Positions 33,816 through 41,940 of a stretch of DNA of 64,000 bases are shown one piece after another. The notes beneath the pieces were generated by a model. That model made no database searches and was not told the DNA's origin. It saw nothing but the letters and a program-made list of their open reading frames with translations. How positions within the stretch are numbered: position 1 is the stretch's first letter; each line of letters starts with the position of its first letter. Source of the DNA: Aeromicrobium terrae (GTDB taxonomy: Bacteria; Actinomycetota; Actinomycetes; Propionibacteriales; Nocardioidaceae). Location of the stretch: the NCBI RefSeq assembly GCF_008039565.1, contig NZ_VDUX01000004.1, positions 62,001 through 126,000 of the forward strand, in the 5' to 3' direction. The translations under genes were made by a program, and so were the position numbers.

Positions 33816-34475
33816 ATGACGGACGATCGCAGCTGGGGCCGCGCCGCGGACCGGCTCGCCGCGGAGCACCGGGGCGAGCCGACGCGGTGGGTCGAGGAGC
33901 TCTGGGCCACGGAGGAGCGCGACGAGGTCGACCTGCCGTGGGACCGCACGGACCCGTTCCCGGACGTCGCCGACTTCGTGGCCTCGCTCGGCCGGGGCGC
34001 GGGACGGCGTGCCGTCGTCGTCGGTGCAGCTCTGGGTGCTGACGCCGAGGCGCTCGCGCGGGCCGGCTGGGACACCGTGGCGTTCGACATCTCCGCGTCG
34101 GCGGTCTGGCTGGCCCGGCAGCGCTACCCGGAGTCGTCGGTCCACTATCGCGAGGGCAACCTGCTCGAGCTCTCCGACGACCTGGTCGGCGCGTTCGACC
34201 TCGTCGTCGAGGTGTTCACCGTGCAGGCCATGCCGCCGAGCGTCCGGTCGCAGGCCACCGCGGGCATCCGGCGGCTGCTCGCCCCGGGTGGCACCGCGGT
34301 GGTCGTGCAGTTCGTGCGCGGCGACGCCGACCCGGACGACGGCCCGCCCTGGCTGCTCGATCGGGCCGAGATGGAGTCGTTCGCCGGCGACGACGTGACG
34401 CTCGCGGACCTCCAGGTCCGGCCCTCCCCTCGCGGCGAGGGCGGCCAGATCTGGGTGGGAACGCTGCGCCGCTAG
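33816..34475 (+). CDS. Class I SAM-dependent methyltransferase
   Basis: The 219-residue protein has motif I VVVGAALGADAEALARAGW near 66 and the acidic end of beta 2 in VAFDISASAV near 88, with EGNLLELSD, FDLVVEVFTVQAMPP and LLAPGGTAVVVQ following, the usual Rossmann order (family Methyltransf_11/25). The glycine-rich loop is a little unusual (GAALGAD). The substrate is unknown. It begins 4 bases after the MMPL stop, so it may be co-transcribed. Its 3' end overlaps the convergent flavodoxin-like gene by 4 bases. Confidence 0.8.
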   Translation: MTDDRSWGRAADRLAAEHRGEPTRWVEELWATEERDEVDLPWDRTDPFPDVADFVASLGRGAGRRAVVVGAALGADAEALARAGWDTVAFDISASAVWLARQRYPESSVHYREGNLLELSDDLVGAFDLVVEVFTVQAMPPSVRSQATAGIRRLLAPGGTAVVVQFVRGDADPDDGPPWLLDRAEMESFAGDDVTLADLQVRPSPRGEGGQIWVGTLRR

Positions 34476-35179
34476 CGGTACTCGGGGTTGTGCGTGTAGT
34501 CCCGCACGCCGTCGTCCCAGACGGTGCGCTGGTTGCCGTACGCCGGGATGCCGTCGCGGAGCATGACCGCGAGGTGCATCAGGTTGTACGTCATGAACGT
34601 CGTGTTCCGGTTCGTGAAGTCGTTCTCGGGTCCGCCGGAGCCCGGGTCGAGGTAGGACGGGCCGGGCCCGGCCTCGCCGATCCAGCCGGCGTCGGCCTGC
34701 GGCGGGATGGTGAAGCCGACGTGCTGCATCGAGTACAGGACGTTCATCGCGCAGTGCTTGATCCCGTCCTCGTTGCCGGTGATCAGGCAACCGCCGACCC
34801 GGCCGTAGAAGGCGTACTGGCCGTCGTCGTTGAGCAGGCTCGACGCCGAGTACAGCCGCTCGATGACCTGCTTCATGATGCTGCTGTTGTCGCCGAGCCA
34901 GATGGGTCCGGCCAGCACGAGGATGTTCGCCGCCATGACCTGCTCGAGGATCTCCGGCCAGGCGTCGACCTCCCAGCCGTGCTCGGTCATGTCGGGGTAG
35001 ACGCCGGTCGCAATGTCGTGGTCGATCGCGCGGATGGTCGTGACGTCGACACCGTGGCTGCGCATGATGTCGGCGCTCTTGGTCACGAGCCCGTCGGTGT
35101 GGCTGGGCTCGGGCGACCGCTTCAGGGTCGCGTTGATGAAGACGGCCGAGAGGCCGGAGAACTCCGGGGCAGAACTCAT
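34472..35179 (-). CDS. Flavodoxin/NADPH-dependent FMN reductase-like protein
   Basis: The 235-residue protein has a flavodoxin-like fold: FINATLKRSPEPSHTDGLV binds the FMN phosphate, and LVLAGPIWLGDNSSIMKQVIERL and GGCLITGNEDGIKH are the other flavin loops. It is probably an FMN reductase or quinone reductase. ATG 35179 is chosen; an upstream TTG at 35215 would overlap the operator region. It lies divergent from a TetR gene, with a palindrome between them, and is therefore the likely target of that repressor. Confidence 0.82.
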   Translation of the reverse strand: MSSAPEFSGLSAVFINATLKRSPEPSHTDGLVTKSADIMRSHGVDVTTIRAIDHDIATGVYPDMTEHGWEVDAWPEILEQVMAANILVLAGPIWLGDNSSIMKQVIERLYSASSLLNDDGQYAFYGRVGGCLITGNEDGIKHCAMNVLYSMQHVGFTIPPQADAGWIGEAGPGPSYLDPGSGGPENDFTNRNTTFMTYNLMHLAVMLRDGIPAYGNQRTVWDDGVRDYTHNPEYR

Positions 35180-35231
35180 GGCGACACGCTGGCGCACCGG
35201 AATGAGCTCGCGCAAGGGCTATGCTCCCCGA

Positions 35232-35249
35232 TGAGAGGGCTTCCTCTCA
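35232..35249. promoter_or_regulatory. Putative TetR operator
   Basis: TGAGAGG-GCTT-CCTCTCA is a perfect inverted repeat in the 85-bp gap between the flavodoxin-like gene and the TetR gene. Confidence 0.65.
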
Positions 35250-35264
35250 GATCGAGGGAGAACG

Positions 35265-35849
35265 ATGACGCACGAGATCGCACGCCCGCGTGCCCAGCGG
35301 GTCGACGCGCGCACCAACGCGCAGCGGATCATCGACGTCGCCGCCGTGGAGCTGGCGGCCGGCCGGTCGCCGTCGCTGGAGGAGATCGCCGCGAAGGCCG
35401 AGCTGGGCGTCGCTACCCTCTACCGCCACTTCCCGAACCGGGAGAGCCTCGTCGCCGCCGCCACGCACGCGGTGTTCGAGGAGGAGATCGTGCCGCGACT
35501 CGACGCCGCGCAGATGATCGGCTCGCCCCGCGAGACCCTCATCGACATCACGCTGCGCATCGCCGACCTGGCCGACGGTGACGGCCTCAGCCTGACGGCC
35601 GAGCTCGCCGACGACCTGCTGGCCAGCTACCGCGAGCCGTTCGGCGTGCTGCTGCGTGCCGCGAAGGCGCAGGGCGAGATCCGCGAGGACCTCGAGGTCG
35701 AGGACATCCCGCACGTGCTCGGGATGCTCGTGGTCGGCTTGTCGAAGCCGGGCATGACGCACGCGCTGCGCACCCGCTACCTGACGCTGATGTTCGACGC
35801 GCTCCGGCCGGGACACCCCGGCACCCTGCCGCCGGGAGACATGCCCTAG
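35265..35849 (+). CDS. TetR-family repressor
   Basis: The 194-residue protein has an N-terminal helix-turn-helix ([27 protein letters not shown], about 38-64) of TetR type and a diverse C-terminal ligand domain (SetR-C-like, ending [18 protein letters not shown]). GGGAG precedes ATG 35265. It is divergent from the flavodoxin-like reductase, so it probably responds to a quinone or other electrophile and represses both. Its TAG stop shares the CTAG at 35846-35849 with the convergent recR stop. Confidence 0.9.
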   Translation: MTHEIARPRAQRVDARTNAQRIIDVAAVELAAGRSPSLEEIAAKAELGVATLYRHFPNRESLVAAATHAVFEEEIVPRLDAAQMIGSPRETLIDITLRIADLADGDGLSLTAELADDLLASYREPFGVLLRAAKAQGEIREDLEVEDIPHVLGMLVVGLSKPGMTHALRTRYLTLMFDALRPGHPGTLPPGDMP

Positions 35850-36445
35850 GACGAGATGGCCGTGCGGCCCTCGAACGCGCGGCCGAGGGTGAGCTCGTCG
35901 GCGTACTCGAGGTCGCCACCGACGGGCAGGCCGCTGGCGAGCTTGGAGACCTGCAGGCCCAGCGGGCTGAGCATGCGGATGAGGTAGGTGGCCGTGGCCT
36001 CGCCCTCGAGGTTCGGGTCGGTGGCGATGATGACCTCGGTGACCGTGCCGTCGTTCAGGCGCTGGAGCAGCTCCTTGATGCGCAGCTGGTCCGGGCCGAT
36101 GCCGGCGATGGGCGAGATGGCGCCGCCGAGCACGTGGTACCGGCCGCGGAACTCGCGTGTGCGCTCGATGGCGACGACGTCCTTGCTCTCCTCCACCACG
36201 CAGAGCACGGTGGGGTCGCGCCGCGGGTCCGCGCAGATGCGGCACTCGGTGTCGACGGTGACGTTGCCGCAGATCGAGCAGAAGTGGACCTTGGCCTTCA
36301 CCTCGGTGAGCACGGCGGCGAGGCGCTTCACGTCGTCAGGGTCGGCGTCGAGCAGGTGGAACGCGATGCGCTGGGCGCTCTTGGGGCCGACGCCGGGCAG
36401 CCGCCCGAGCTCGTCGATGAGGTCCTGGATCACGCCGTCGTACAC
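35846..36445 (-). CDS. recR: Recombination protein RecR
   Basis: The 199-residue protein has the helix-hairpin-helix [17 protein letters not shown], a four-cysteine zinc module (C56, C59, C68, C71) and the Toprim domain ([36 protein letters not shown]). It acts with RecF and RecO in gap repair. GTG 36445 lies 6 bases after TAGGCT, whose first three bases are the stop codon of the upstream pab gene. The ybaB gene usually found directly upstream is missing. Confidence 0.97.
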   Translation of the reverse strand: MYDGVIQDLIDELGRLPGVGPKSAQRIAFHLLDADPDDVKRLAAVLTEVKAKVHFCSICGNVTVDTECRICADPRRDPTVLCVVEESKDVVAIERTREFRGRYHVLGGAISPIAGIGPDQLRIKELLQRLNDGTVTEVIIATDPNLEGEATATYLIRMLSPLGLQVSKLASGLPVGGDLEYADELTLGRAFEGRTAISS

Positions 36446-36451
36446 CGGACC

Positions 36452-36457
36452 AGCCTA
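36452..36457 (-). promoter_or_regulatory. recR -10 box overlapping the pab stop codon
   Basis: TAGGCT lies 6 bases before GTG 36445; its TAG is the stop codon of the pab fusion gene. Confidence 0.6.
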
Positions 36458-39115
36458 GTCGGGGGGTCCTACGAAATTCGCCAGCATGTCGTGGCCGCGC
36501 GCCGTCAGGATCGACTCCGGATGCATCTGGACGCCTTCGACGGGATGGGAGCGGTGACGCAGGCCCATCACGACCCTCGACGCGGTGCGCGCGGTGATCG
36601 CGAGGTCGTCGGGCAGGGTGGCCGGGTCAACGACGAGCGAGTGGTAGCGGCCGCAGGTCAGCGGGGTCGGGAGGCCGGCGAAGACGCCGGTTCCGTCGTG
36701 GTGCACGAGCGACGGCTTGCCGTGCACGACCTCCGTCGCGCGCACGACTGCGGCGCCGTAGGCCTCCGCGATCGCCTGGTGGCCCAGACACACCCCGAGG
36801 ACGGGCAGGGTGGGGCCGAGGCGGCGGATCGCCTCGACGCTGACGCCCGCGTCGGACGGTGTGCCCGGCCCCGGCGAGACGACGAGGTGGGTGAAGCCGC
36901 CCGCCGCGATCTCGTCGACCGTGACCGCGTCGTTGCGCACCACCTCGGCCGACGCCCCCAGCTCCCGGACGTACTGCACCAGGTTGAAGACGAACGAGTC
37001 GTAGTTGTCGATGAACAGGACTCGCGGCCTCGCGGTCCCTAGCGCCGAAGGCGCGGGAGGGAGCTCTGCGACCGAAGGGCCACCGCTAGCGACCGTGTCG
37101 GCCTGGAGCGAGGTGGCCACCGGCCCGGGCGGCCACGTGCCGACGCCCTCGACCTCGGTGACCGGCACGACTCCACGCAGGGCGTTGGCGACGAAGACCT
37201 CGGAGGCGCGAGTGAGGTCGGCGGTGGTGAGGCGGCGCTGGATCACCGGGATGCCTGCGCCGATCAGCGTCTCGACCACGCGCGCCCGGCCCGTCCCGGG
37301 GAGGATGCGTCCGTCGAGCGGCGGGGTGTGAACGCCGTCGTCGTGGACGACGAACACGTTGGCCCGGGACGTCTCGAGCACGCTGCCGTCGTCGTCGAGG
37401 ACCAGAAGGTCGGTACCCATCGCCGCCCACGGTCCGGCACCCCCGCCGGGACCCCCGGGCAGGTCGTGGGCCAACGGGCCCCGATCGACCCACTTGTGCG
37501 CGCCCCATCCGCCGGGCACCACGCGCGGCACCAGGCGGAAGGCGTCGACGTCGTCGGTGATCGTGGCCGTCGTCATGGAGACCACGACCCCGCCGGCCGA
37601 GGGGACGGCGTCGAGGCGCAGCCGGTGGCGCCCGGCCAGACCTCGGGCCTTGCGGTGCACCGCCGCCTCGAGACCGGCGCGCACCGTCTGGCCGTAGACC
37701 GACCGGACACTGGCATCGAGCCTCGCCACGTGCGCCTCGACGTCCATCGCCTGGCCGTCCACCACGAGGAGGGTGTCGAAGACGCCTCGCCGCGTGTCCG
37801 CACGCCCCGTCCTTTCGACAGGCTCAGGGACCGTTCTCTCGGCACCGGCGGTTGAGCCTGTCGAAACCTCGAGCCGGCCACCGATGGCTTCGATGAGCGG
37901 GCGGGCCTTGACCAGGCACTCGGCGTACTCGCCGTCCGGGGTGGAGTCGGCGACGATGCCGCCGCCGACGCCGAGCCAGATGCGGTCGCCGGCGATCTCG
38001 AAGGTGCGGATGGCGACGTTCAGCTCCAGGCCGGCGGTCGGGCTGACGTGGCCGATCGCGCCGGTGTAGGTCTCGCGCGCGGTGGGCTCGAGGGCCGCGG
38101 CGACCTCCATCGCCCGCACCTTGGGGGCGCCGGTCACCGAGCCGGGTGGGAACGTGGCCCGCAGCAGGGCGGAGGACGGCACGTCGTGGGCGACGTGCCC
38201 GACCACGTCCGACACCAGGTGCCAGACCGCGTGCCGCTCGGCCCGCACCAGCGCCGGCACCCGGACGCTGCCCGGCGTGCACACCCGGCCGAGGTCGTTG
38301 CGCATCAGGTCGACGATCATCACGTTCTCGGCGCGGTCCTTCGCCGACGCCTCCAGCTCGGCCGGGTCCGAGTCCAGCGGCGCTGTGCCCTTGATCGGCG
38401 ACGTGAGCACCTCGTCGCCGGTGCGGCGGAGGAACAGCTCGGGCGAGAAGCTCGCGACCGCACCCTCGGGGGCGTCGACGAACGCGGCGTAGGCCGGAGC
38501 GAGGGCGTCGACGCCGGCGCAGAACAGGTCGAGCGGGTCGCCGGCGAACGACGCCTCGAGCCGGGCGCACAGGTTGACCTGGAAGATGTCGCCGGCGCGG
38601 ATGTGCTCGAGCGCCTCGCTCACCGCGGCCCGGTGGCTCTCCGGCGACGGCGTCATCGCGAACGCGCCGACGTCGAACGACTCTGACGTCGCCTCCCCCG
38701 CCAGGGCGTCGAGCACGTCGGTGTCGTCGGCCGGTCCGATCGACTCGAGCCACCAGACGCCGTCGGTCAGGCGGAGGACGCGGTCGTAGAACGCGAGCCG
38801 GGCCGGCGGCTGCGGCACCGGACGGTGCGCCGGCTCCGGCAGCCGCTCGACGAGGCGGCCGAGCTGGTACCCCCAGACGCCGATCCAGCCACCTCCGAAC
38901 GCCGGGCCCGGACGGGGTGCGGGATCGTCGACGACCTCGAACGGGTCCTCGCCGGGCTGGAGGACCCGGACCGGGTCGAAGGCGATCAGCGCCTCGCCGT
39001 GGTGCCAGTCGCCGATCAGGGCGACCAGCCGGTCGCGCCCACGGAACCGGCGCAGGACGTCGAGCGGCTCGAGGGCGAGATCGAGCCGGACGCGGCGGAC
39101 GTCAGTCGTCGCCAA
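36455..39115 (-). CDS. PabB-PabC-PabA fusion: aminodeoxychorismate synthase and lyase
   Basis: One 886-residue frame joins the three enzymes that make 4-aminobenzoate for folate. Residues 1 to about 415 are PabB, with the PabB-type PIKGT motif (K242; TrpE would have PIAGT). About 437-665 are the PabC aminotransferase-IV fold lyase, with K in AHKWVDRG and E in LETSRANVFV. About 697-886 are the PabA glutaminase, with GVCLGHQA and the MHPES His-Glu pair. All key residues look intact. TTG 39115 overlaps dnaX by 14 bases and is the only good start. The PabB-PabC linker (about 417-435) is encoded by a palindromic repeat. Confidence 0.9.
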   Translation of the reverse strand: MATTDVRRVRLDLALEPLDVLRRFRGRDRLVALIGDWHHGEALIAFDPVRVLQPGEDPFEVVDDPAPRPGPAFGGGWIGVWGYQLGRLVERLPEPAHRPVPQPPARLAFYDRVLRLTDGVWWLESIGPADDTDVLDALAGEATSESFDVGAFAMTPSPESHRAAVSEALEHIRAGDIFQVNLCARLEASFAGDPLDLFCAGVDALAPAYAAFVDAPEGAVASFSPELFLRRTGDEVLTSPIKGTAPLDSDPAELEASAKDRAENVMIVDLMRNDLGRVCTPGSVRVPALVRAERHAVWHLVSDVVGHVAHDVPSSALLRATFPPGSVTGAPKVRAMEVAAALEPTARETYTGAIGHVSPTAGLELNVAIRTFEIAGDRIWLGVGGGIVADSTPDGEYAECLVKARPLIEAIGGRLEVSTGSTAGAERTVPEPVERTGRADTRRGVFDTLLVVDGQAMDVEAHVARLDASVRSVYGQTVRAGLEAAVHRKARGLAGRHRLRLDAVPSAGGVVVSMTTATITDDVDAFRLVPRVVPGGWGAHKWVDRGPLAHDLPGGPGGGAGPWAAMGTDLLVLDDDGSVLETSRANVFVVHDDGVHTPPLDGRILPGTGRARVVETLIGAGIPVIQRRLTTADLTRASEVFVANALRGVVPVTEVEGVGTWPPGPVATSLQADTVASGGPSVAELPPAPSALGTARPRVLFIDNYDSFVFNLVQYVRELGASAEVVRNDAVTVDEIAAGGFTHLVVSPGPGTPSDAGVSVEAIRRLGPTLPVLGVCLGHQAIAEAYGAAVVRATEVVHGKPSLVHHDGTGVFAGLPTPLTCGRYHSLVVDPATLPDDLAITARTASRVVMGLRHRSHPVEGVQMHPESILTARGHDMLANFVGPPD
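37813..37866. repeat. Palindromic repeat inside the pab fusion gene
   Basis: TTTCGACAGGCTCA (37813-37826) and its exact inverse TGAGCCTGTCGAAA (37853-37866) are separated by 26 bases. The repeat is in frame and encodes the PabB-PabC linker, including PEPVE. It is the same family as 39635-39703. Confidence 0.85.
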
Positions 39116-40934
39116 TGACGCGGGCTCCCAGCTCGCGCGAAAGCAGCTGCTCCGGGTCGTCGTCGCCGGTGTCGACGACCGGGTCGTCCGGGTGCGCGGC
39201 CGCGTCAGGGTCCTCGCGCTCGGCGGGGCTCGACTTCTTGGCCATGGCCTCGTGCACCGCCTCGGGTGCCTTGACACCGGAGGTCTTCGGGGCCGGCGCC
39301 TCGGCCGGGGTCTGGTCGCGCGACGGGTCGGCCGACGGGTCGACGATCGCCTCGATGCGCCACGAGACGCCGAGCACCTCGCCGAGCGCCTGCCGGAGGT
39401 GGTCGCCGGAGCCCTTGCTGACGAAGGAGTCGCGGGCGCCCGCGTTGACCAGCGCGATCGTCAGGGTCTCGCCGTCGCGGGAGACGACCTGCGCGTTCTG
39501 GCTGAGCATCACCCACGTGTAGCGGCTGATGTTCTTCACCGCGTCCAGCACGCCCGGCCAGAGGCGCCGGACGTCGGCGATCCCGAGGTCCCCGGTGGGC
39601 TGCTCCGTCAGTTCGGCTTCCGGCTCGGGGGTCGTTTCGACAGGCTCAACGACCGTGTGCTGCTCAGGCTCGACCGCTTCCTCGGTCCTTGAGCTTGTCG
39701 AAAGGACTTCCGGATCAGGTGAAGAGGTGGCTTCGACGGTCTCAACCACCGGCGCAGGGGCCCCGTCGATGCCGATGCGGCGCTCGAGGCGGTCGAGGCG
39801 GGCGGAGAAGCCGAGGGCCCCGTGGTCGGCGCCGGGGACGAGGATCCGGGCGCACATGATCTCGAGCAGGAGGCGGGGCGCGGTGGCACCGCGGAAGTCG
39901 ACGAGCGCGGTGTTCACGATGTCGGCGGCCCGGGTGAGCTCGGCGGGGCCGAATCCGGCCGCCTGACCGCGCAGCCGCTCCGCGCGGTCGCCCGGCACTT
40001 CGAGCAGTCCGGTGGTGAGGGCGTCCGGCACGGCCGCGACGATCACGAGGTCGCGGAGCCGCTGCAGGAGGTCCTCGGCGAACCGGCGCGGGTCCTGGCC
40101 GGACTCGATCACCTTGTCGACGACGCCGAACACCGTGCCGCCGTCGCCGGCCGCAAAGGCGTCGATGGCCTCGTCGAGCAGCGCGTCGGGCGTGTAGCCG
40201 AGCAGCTGGACCGAGAGGTCGTACGTGACCCCGTCGGACCCGGCGCCGCCGAGGAGCTGGTCGAGGACGCTGAGGGTGTCGCGCACCGACCCGGCACCGG
40301 CCCGGACGACGAGCGGCAGCGCGTTGGGCTCGAGCTTCACGCCCTCGCGCTCGCACAGCTCCATCAGGTAGTCGCCCAGCACCTTGGGCGGCACCAGGCG
40401 GAACGGGTAGTGGTGCGTGCGCGAGCGGATGGTGCCGATGACCTTGTCCGGCTCGGTGGTGGCGAAGATGAACTTCAGGTGCGGCGGCGGCTCCTCGACA
40501 AGCTTCAGCAGCGCGTTGAAGCCCTGCGGCGACACCATGTGCGCCTCGTCGATGATGTACACCTTGTACCGGCTGTTCACCGGGGCGAAGAAGGCGCGTT
40601 CGCGCAGGTCACGGGCGTCGTCGACGCCGCCGTGGCTGGCCGCGTCGATCTCGATGACGTCGATGCTGCCGGGGCCGCCGCGGGCGAGGTCGCGGCAGCT
40701 CCGGCACTCGCCGCACGGCTCGGCGACGGGCGCCTGCTCGCAGTTGAGCGCGCGGGCGAGGATGCGGGCGCTGGTGGTCTTGCCGCAGCCGCGCGGTCCG
40801 GAGAACAGGTAGGCGTGGTGCACGCGGTTGGCCGACAGGGCGTGCCGCAGCGGCTCGGTGACGTGCTCCTGGCCGATGACCTCGGCGAAGGTCTCCGGCC
40901 GGTACCGGCGGTACAGCGCGAGGGGTGCGTCCAC
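39102..40934 (-). CDS. dnaX: DNA polymerase III subunit gamma/tau
   Basis: The 610-residue clamp-loader ATPase has Walker A GPRGCGKTT (46-54), a zinc module (C65, C74, C77, C80), DEAH in YIIDEAHMVS and the sensor FATTEPDKV. About 375-440 is an acidic, disordered linker rich in Glu, Pro, Val and Thr, part of it encoded by a palindromic repeat (39635-39703). The tau C-terminal domain follows (DVRRLWPGVLDAVK..., INVALVNAGARD-like). GTG 40934 is 6 bases after TAGGGT, so leaderless. No slippery run for gamma production is visible. Confidence 0.96.
   Translation of the reverse strand: MDAPLALYRRYRPETFAEVIGQEHVTEPLRHALSANRVHHAYLFSGPRGCGKTTSARILARALNCEQAPVAEPCGECRSCRDLARGGPGSIDVIEIDAASHGGVDDARDLRERAFFAPVNSRYKVYIIDEAHMVSPQGFNALLKLVEEPPPHLKFIFATTEPDKVIGTIRSRTHHYPFRLVPPKVLGDYLMELCEREGVKLEPNALPLVVRAGAGSVRDTLSVLDQLLGGAGSDGVTYDLSVQLLGYTPDALLDEAIDAFAAGDGGTVFGVVDKVIESGQDPRRFAEDLLQRLRDLVIVAAVPDALTTGLLEVPGDRAERLRGQAAGFGPAELTRAADIVNTALVDFRGATAPRLLLEIMCARILVPGADHGALGFSARLDRLERRIGIDGAPAPVVETVEATSSPDPEVLSTSSRTEEAVEPEQHTVVEPVETTPEPEAELTEQPTGDLGIADVRRLWPGVLDAVKNISRYTWVMLSQNAQVVSRDGETLTIALVNAGARDSFVSKGSGDHLRQALGEVLGVSWRIEAIVDPSADPSRDQTPAEAPAPKTSGVKAPEAVHEAMAKKSSPAEREDPDAAAHPDDPVVDTGDDDPEQLLSRELGARVIGDD
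39635..39703. repeat. Palindromic repeat inside dnaX
   Basis: TTTCGACAGGCTCAA (39635-39649) and TTGAGCTTGTCGAAA (39689-39703) are inverse to each other with one mismatch. The repeat is in frame and encodes VLSTSS and VVEPVE peptides in the DnaX linker. A decayed half-copy may lie at 39730-39750. Confidence 0.85.
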
Positions 40935-40940
40935 GGTGCG

Positions 40941-40946
40941 ACCCTA
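40941..40946 (-). promoter_or_regulatory. dnaX -10 box overlapping the upstream stop codon
   Basis: TAGGGT lies 6 bases before GTG 40934; its TAG is the stop codon of the upstream hydrolase gene (40944-40946). Confidence 0.6.
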
Positions 40947-41912
40947 ACCGTCGACCAAGACACGGTCACGAAGCCAGGCGTCCACCAGGCGGTACGCCTC
41001 GGCCCGCGGCTCCGCCGTGGACAGGAAGACGTCGTGACGGGCGCCCTCGATGGGCACGGACGTGACCGCGTCGCCCAGGCAGCCGGCCCAGCGCGCGATC
41101 TGCCGGACGTCCAGGACGAGGTCCATCCCCTCGACCTCCGGCGACCACGCCAGCGCCGACTGGCTGCGGGTCGAGCGCAGCACGAGCGACGGGACGCCGA
41201 CGTCGAGCCCCTGGTGCAGCCGGGCGTGCCCGCGTCGGATCGCGCTGAGCCAGCCGTACCGGACCGGGCAGCCGGCGAGCGGCTTGGAGTCCAGGTCGTA
41301 CTCCCACTCGCCGTGGGCCGTGACGCTCAGGCTGGCGCCGTACGCGTCGCCGTCGGGCAGGAAGCTCATCTCCGCGAACGGCCGGATCCTGGCCATCAGG
41401 TGGATCAGCATGGTGCCGATGCCCCGCATCCACGGCTTGCCCTGCAGGTCGAACCACGGGCTGTTCAGCACCATCCCGTTCACCCCGGCCGGGCGGGTGC
41501 GGTCCAGCCAGAGCGGGAGGATCAGCCCGCCGGTGGAGTGGGCCGCGAGCAGCACCGGGGCGTCGGCGGTCTCGTGCCGGACGGCGGCGAGCGCCTTGGA
41601 CAGCTCGGCGTCGTAGAGCGCGAGGTCCGAGACGTAGTGCCGCGACTGGCCCTCGCGCCAGGACCGTCCGCACTTGCGGAGGTCGAGCGCGTAGAACGCG
41701 AACCCGCGCTCGGTGAAGAAGTCGGCGAGCTCCTTCTGGAAGAAGTAGTCGGTGAACCCGTGGACGTAGAGCACGGCGCGCTGCGGGTTCGCGGGCGGCT
41801 CGCGGCGCACGAGGGTCGCGACGACCTGCCCCTCGCCGTCGGGGTCGTCGCCCAGCTCGATGACCTGCTGCTCGTAGCCGTCACCGAGGATGTCTGGCTG
41901 CCAATCCGCCAT
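40944..41912 (-). CDS. Alpha/beta hydrolase, lysophospholipase-like (serine aminopeptidase S33 type)
   Basis: The 322-residue protein has VLYVHGFTDYFFQKELADFF, DLRKCGRSWREGQ and the nucleophile elbow AAHSTGG, with D and H toward the C-terminus (GARHDVFLS). The HGFTD and RKCGRS blocks resemble monoacylglycerol lipase/lysophospholipase proteins. There is no signal peptide. ATG 41912 is 6 bases after TATCCT (41919-41924), so its mRNA is probably leaderless. Its stop codon forms part of the dnaX promoter. Confidence 0.85.
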   Translation of the reverse strand: MADWQPDILGDGYEQQVIELGDDPDGEGQVVATLVRREPPANPQRAVLYVHGFTDYFFQKELADFFTERGFAFYALDLRKCGRSWREGQSRHYVSDLALYDAELSKALAAVRHETADAPVLLAAHSTGGLILPLWLDRTRPAGVNGMVLNSPWFDLQGKPWMRGIGTMLIHLMARIRPFAEMSFLPDGDAYGASLSVTAHGEWEYDLDSKPLAGCPVRYGWLSAIRRGHARLHQGLDVGVPSLVLRSTRSQSALAWSPEVEGMDLVLDVRQIARWAGCLGDAVTSVPIEGARHDVFLSTAEPRAEAYRLVDAWLRDRVLVDG

Positions 41913-41918
41913 GCGCGC

Positions 41919-41924
41919 AGGATA
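41919..41924 (-). promoter_or_regulatory. -10 box of the hydrolase, predicted leaderless
   Basis: TATCCT on the minus strand, 6 bases before ATG 41912. Confidence 0.5.
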
Positions 41925-41940
41925 TGGGTACGTCGACACA

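Noticed and set aside
39102..40934. Programmed frameshift in dnaX producing gamma
   Set aside because: No A-rich slippery heptamer with a downstream hairpin was found in the GC-rich frame.
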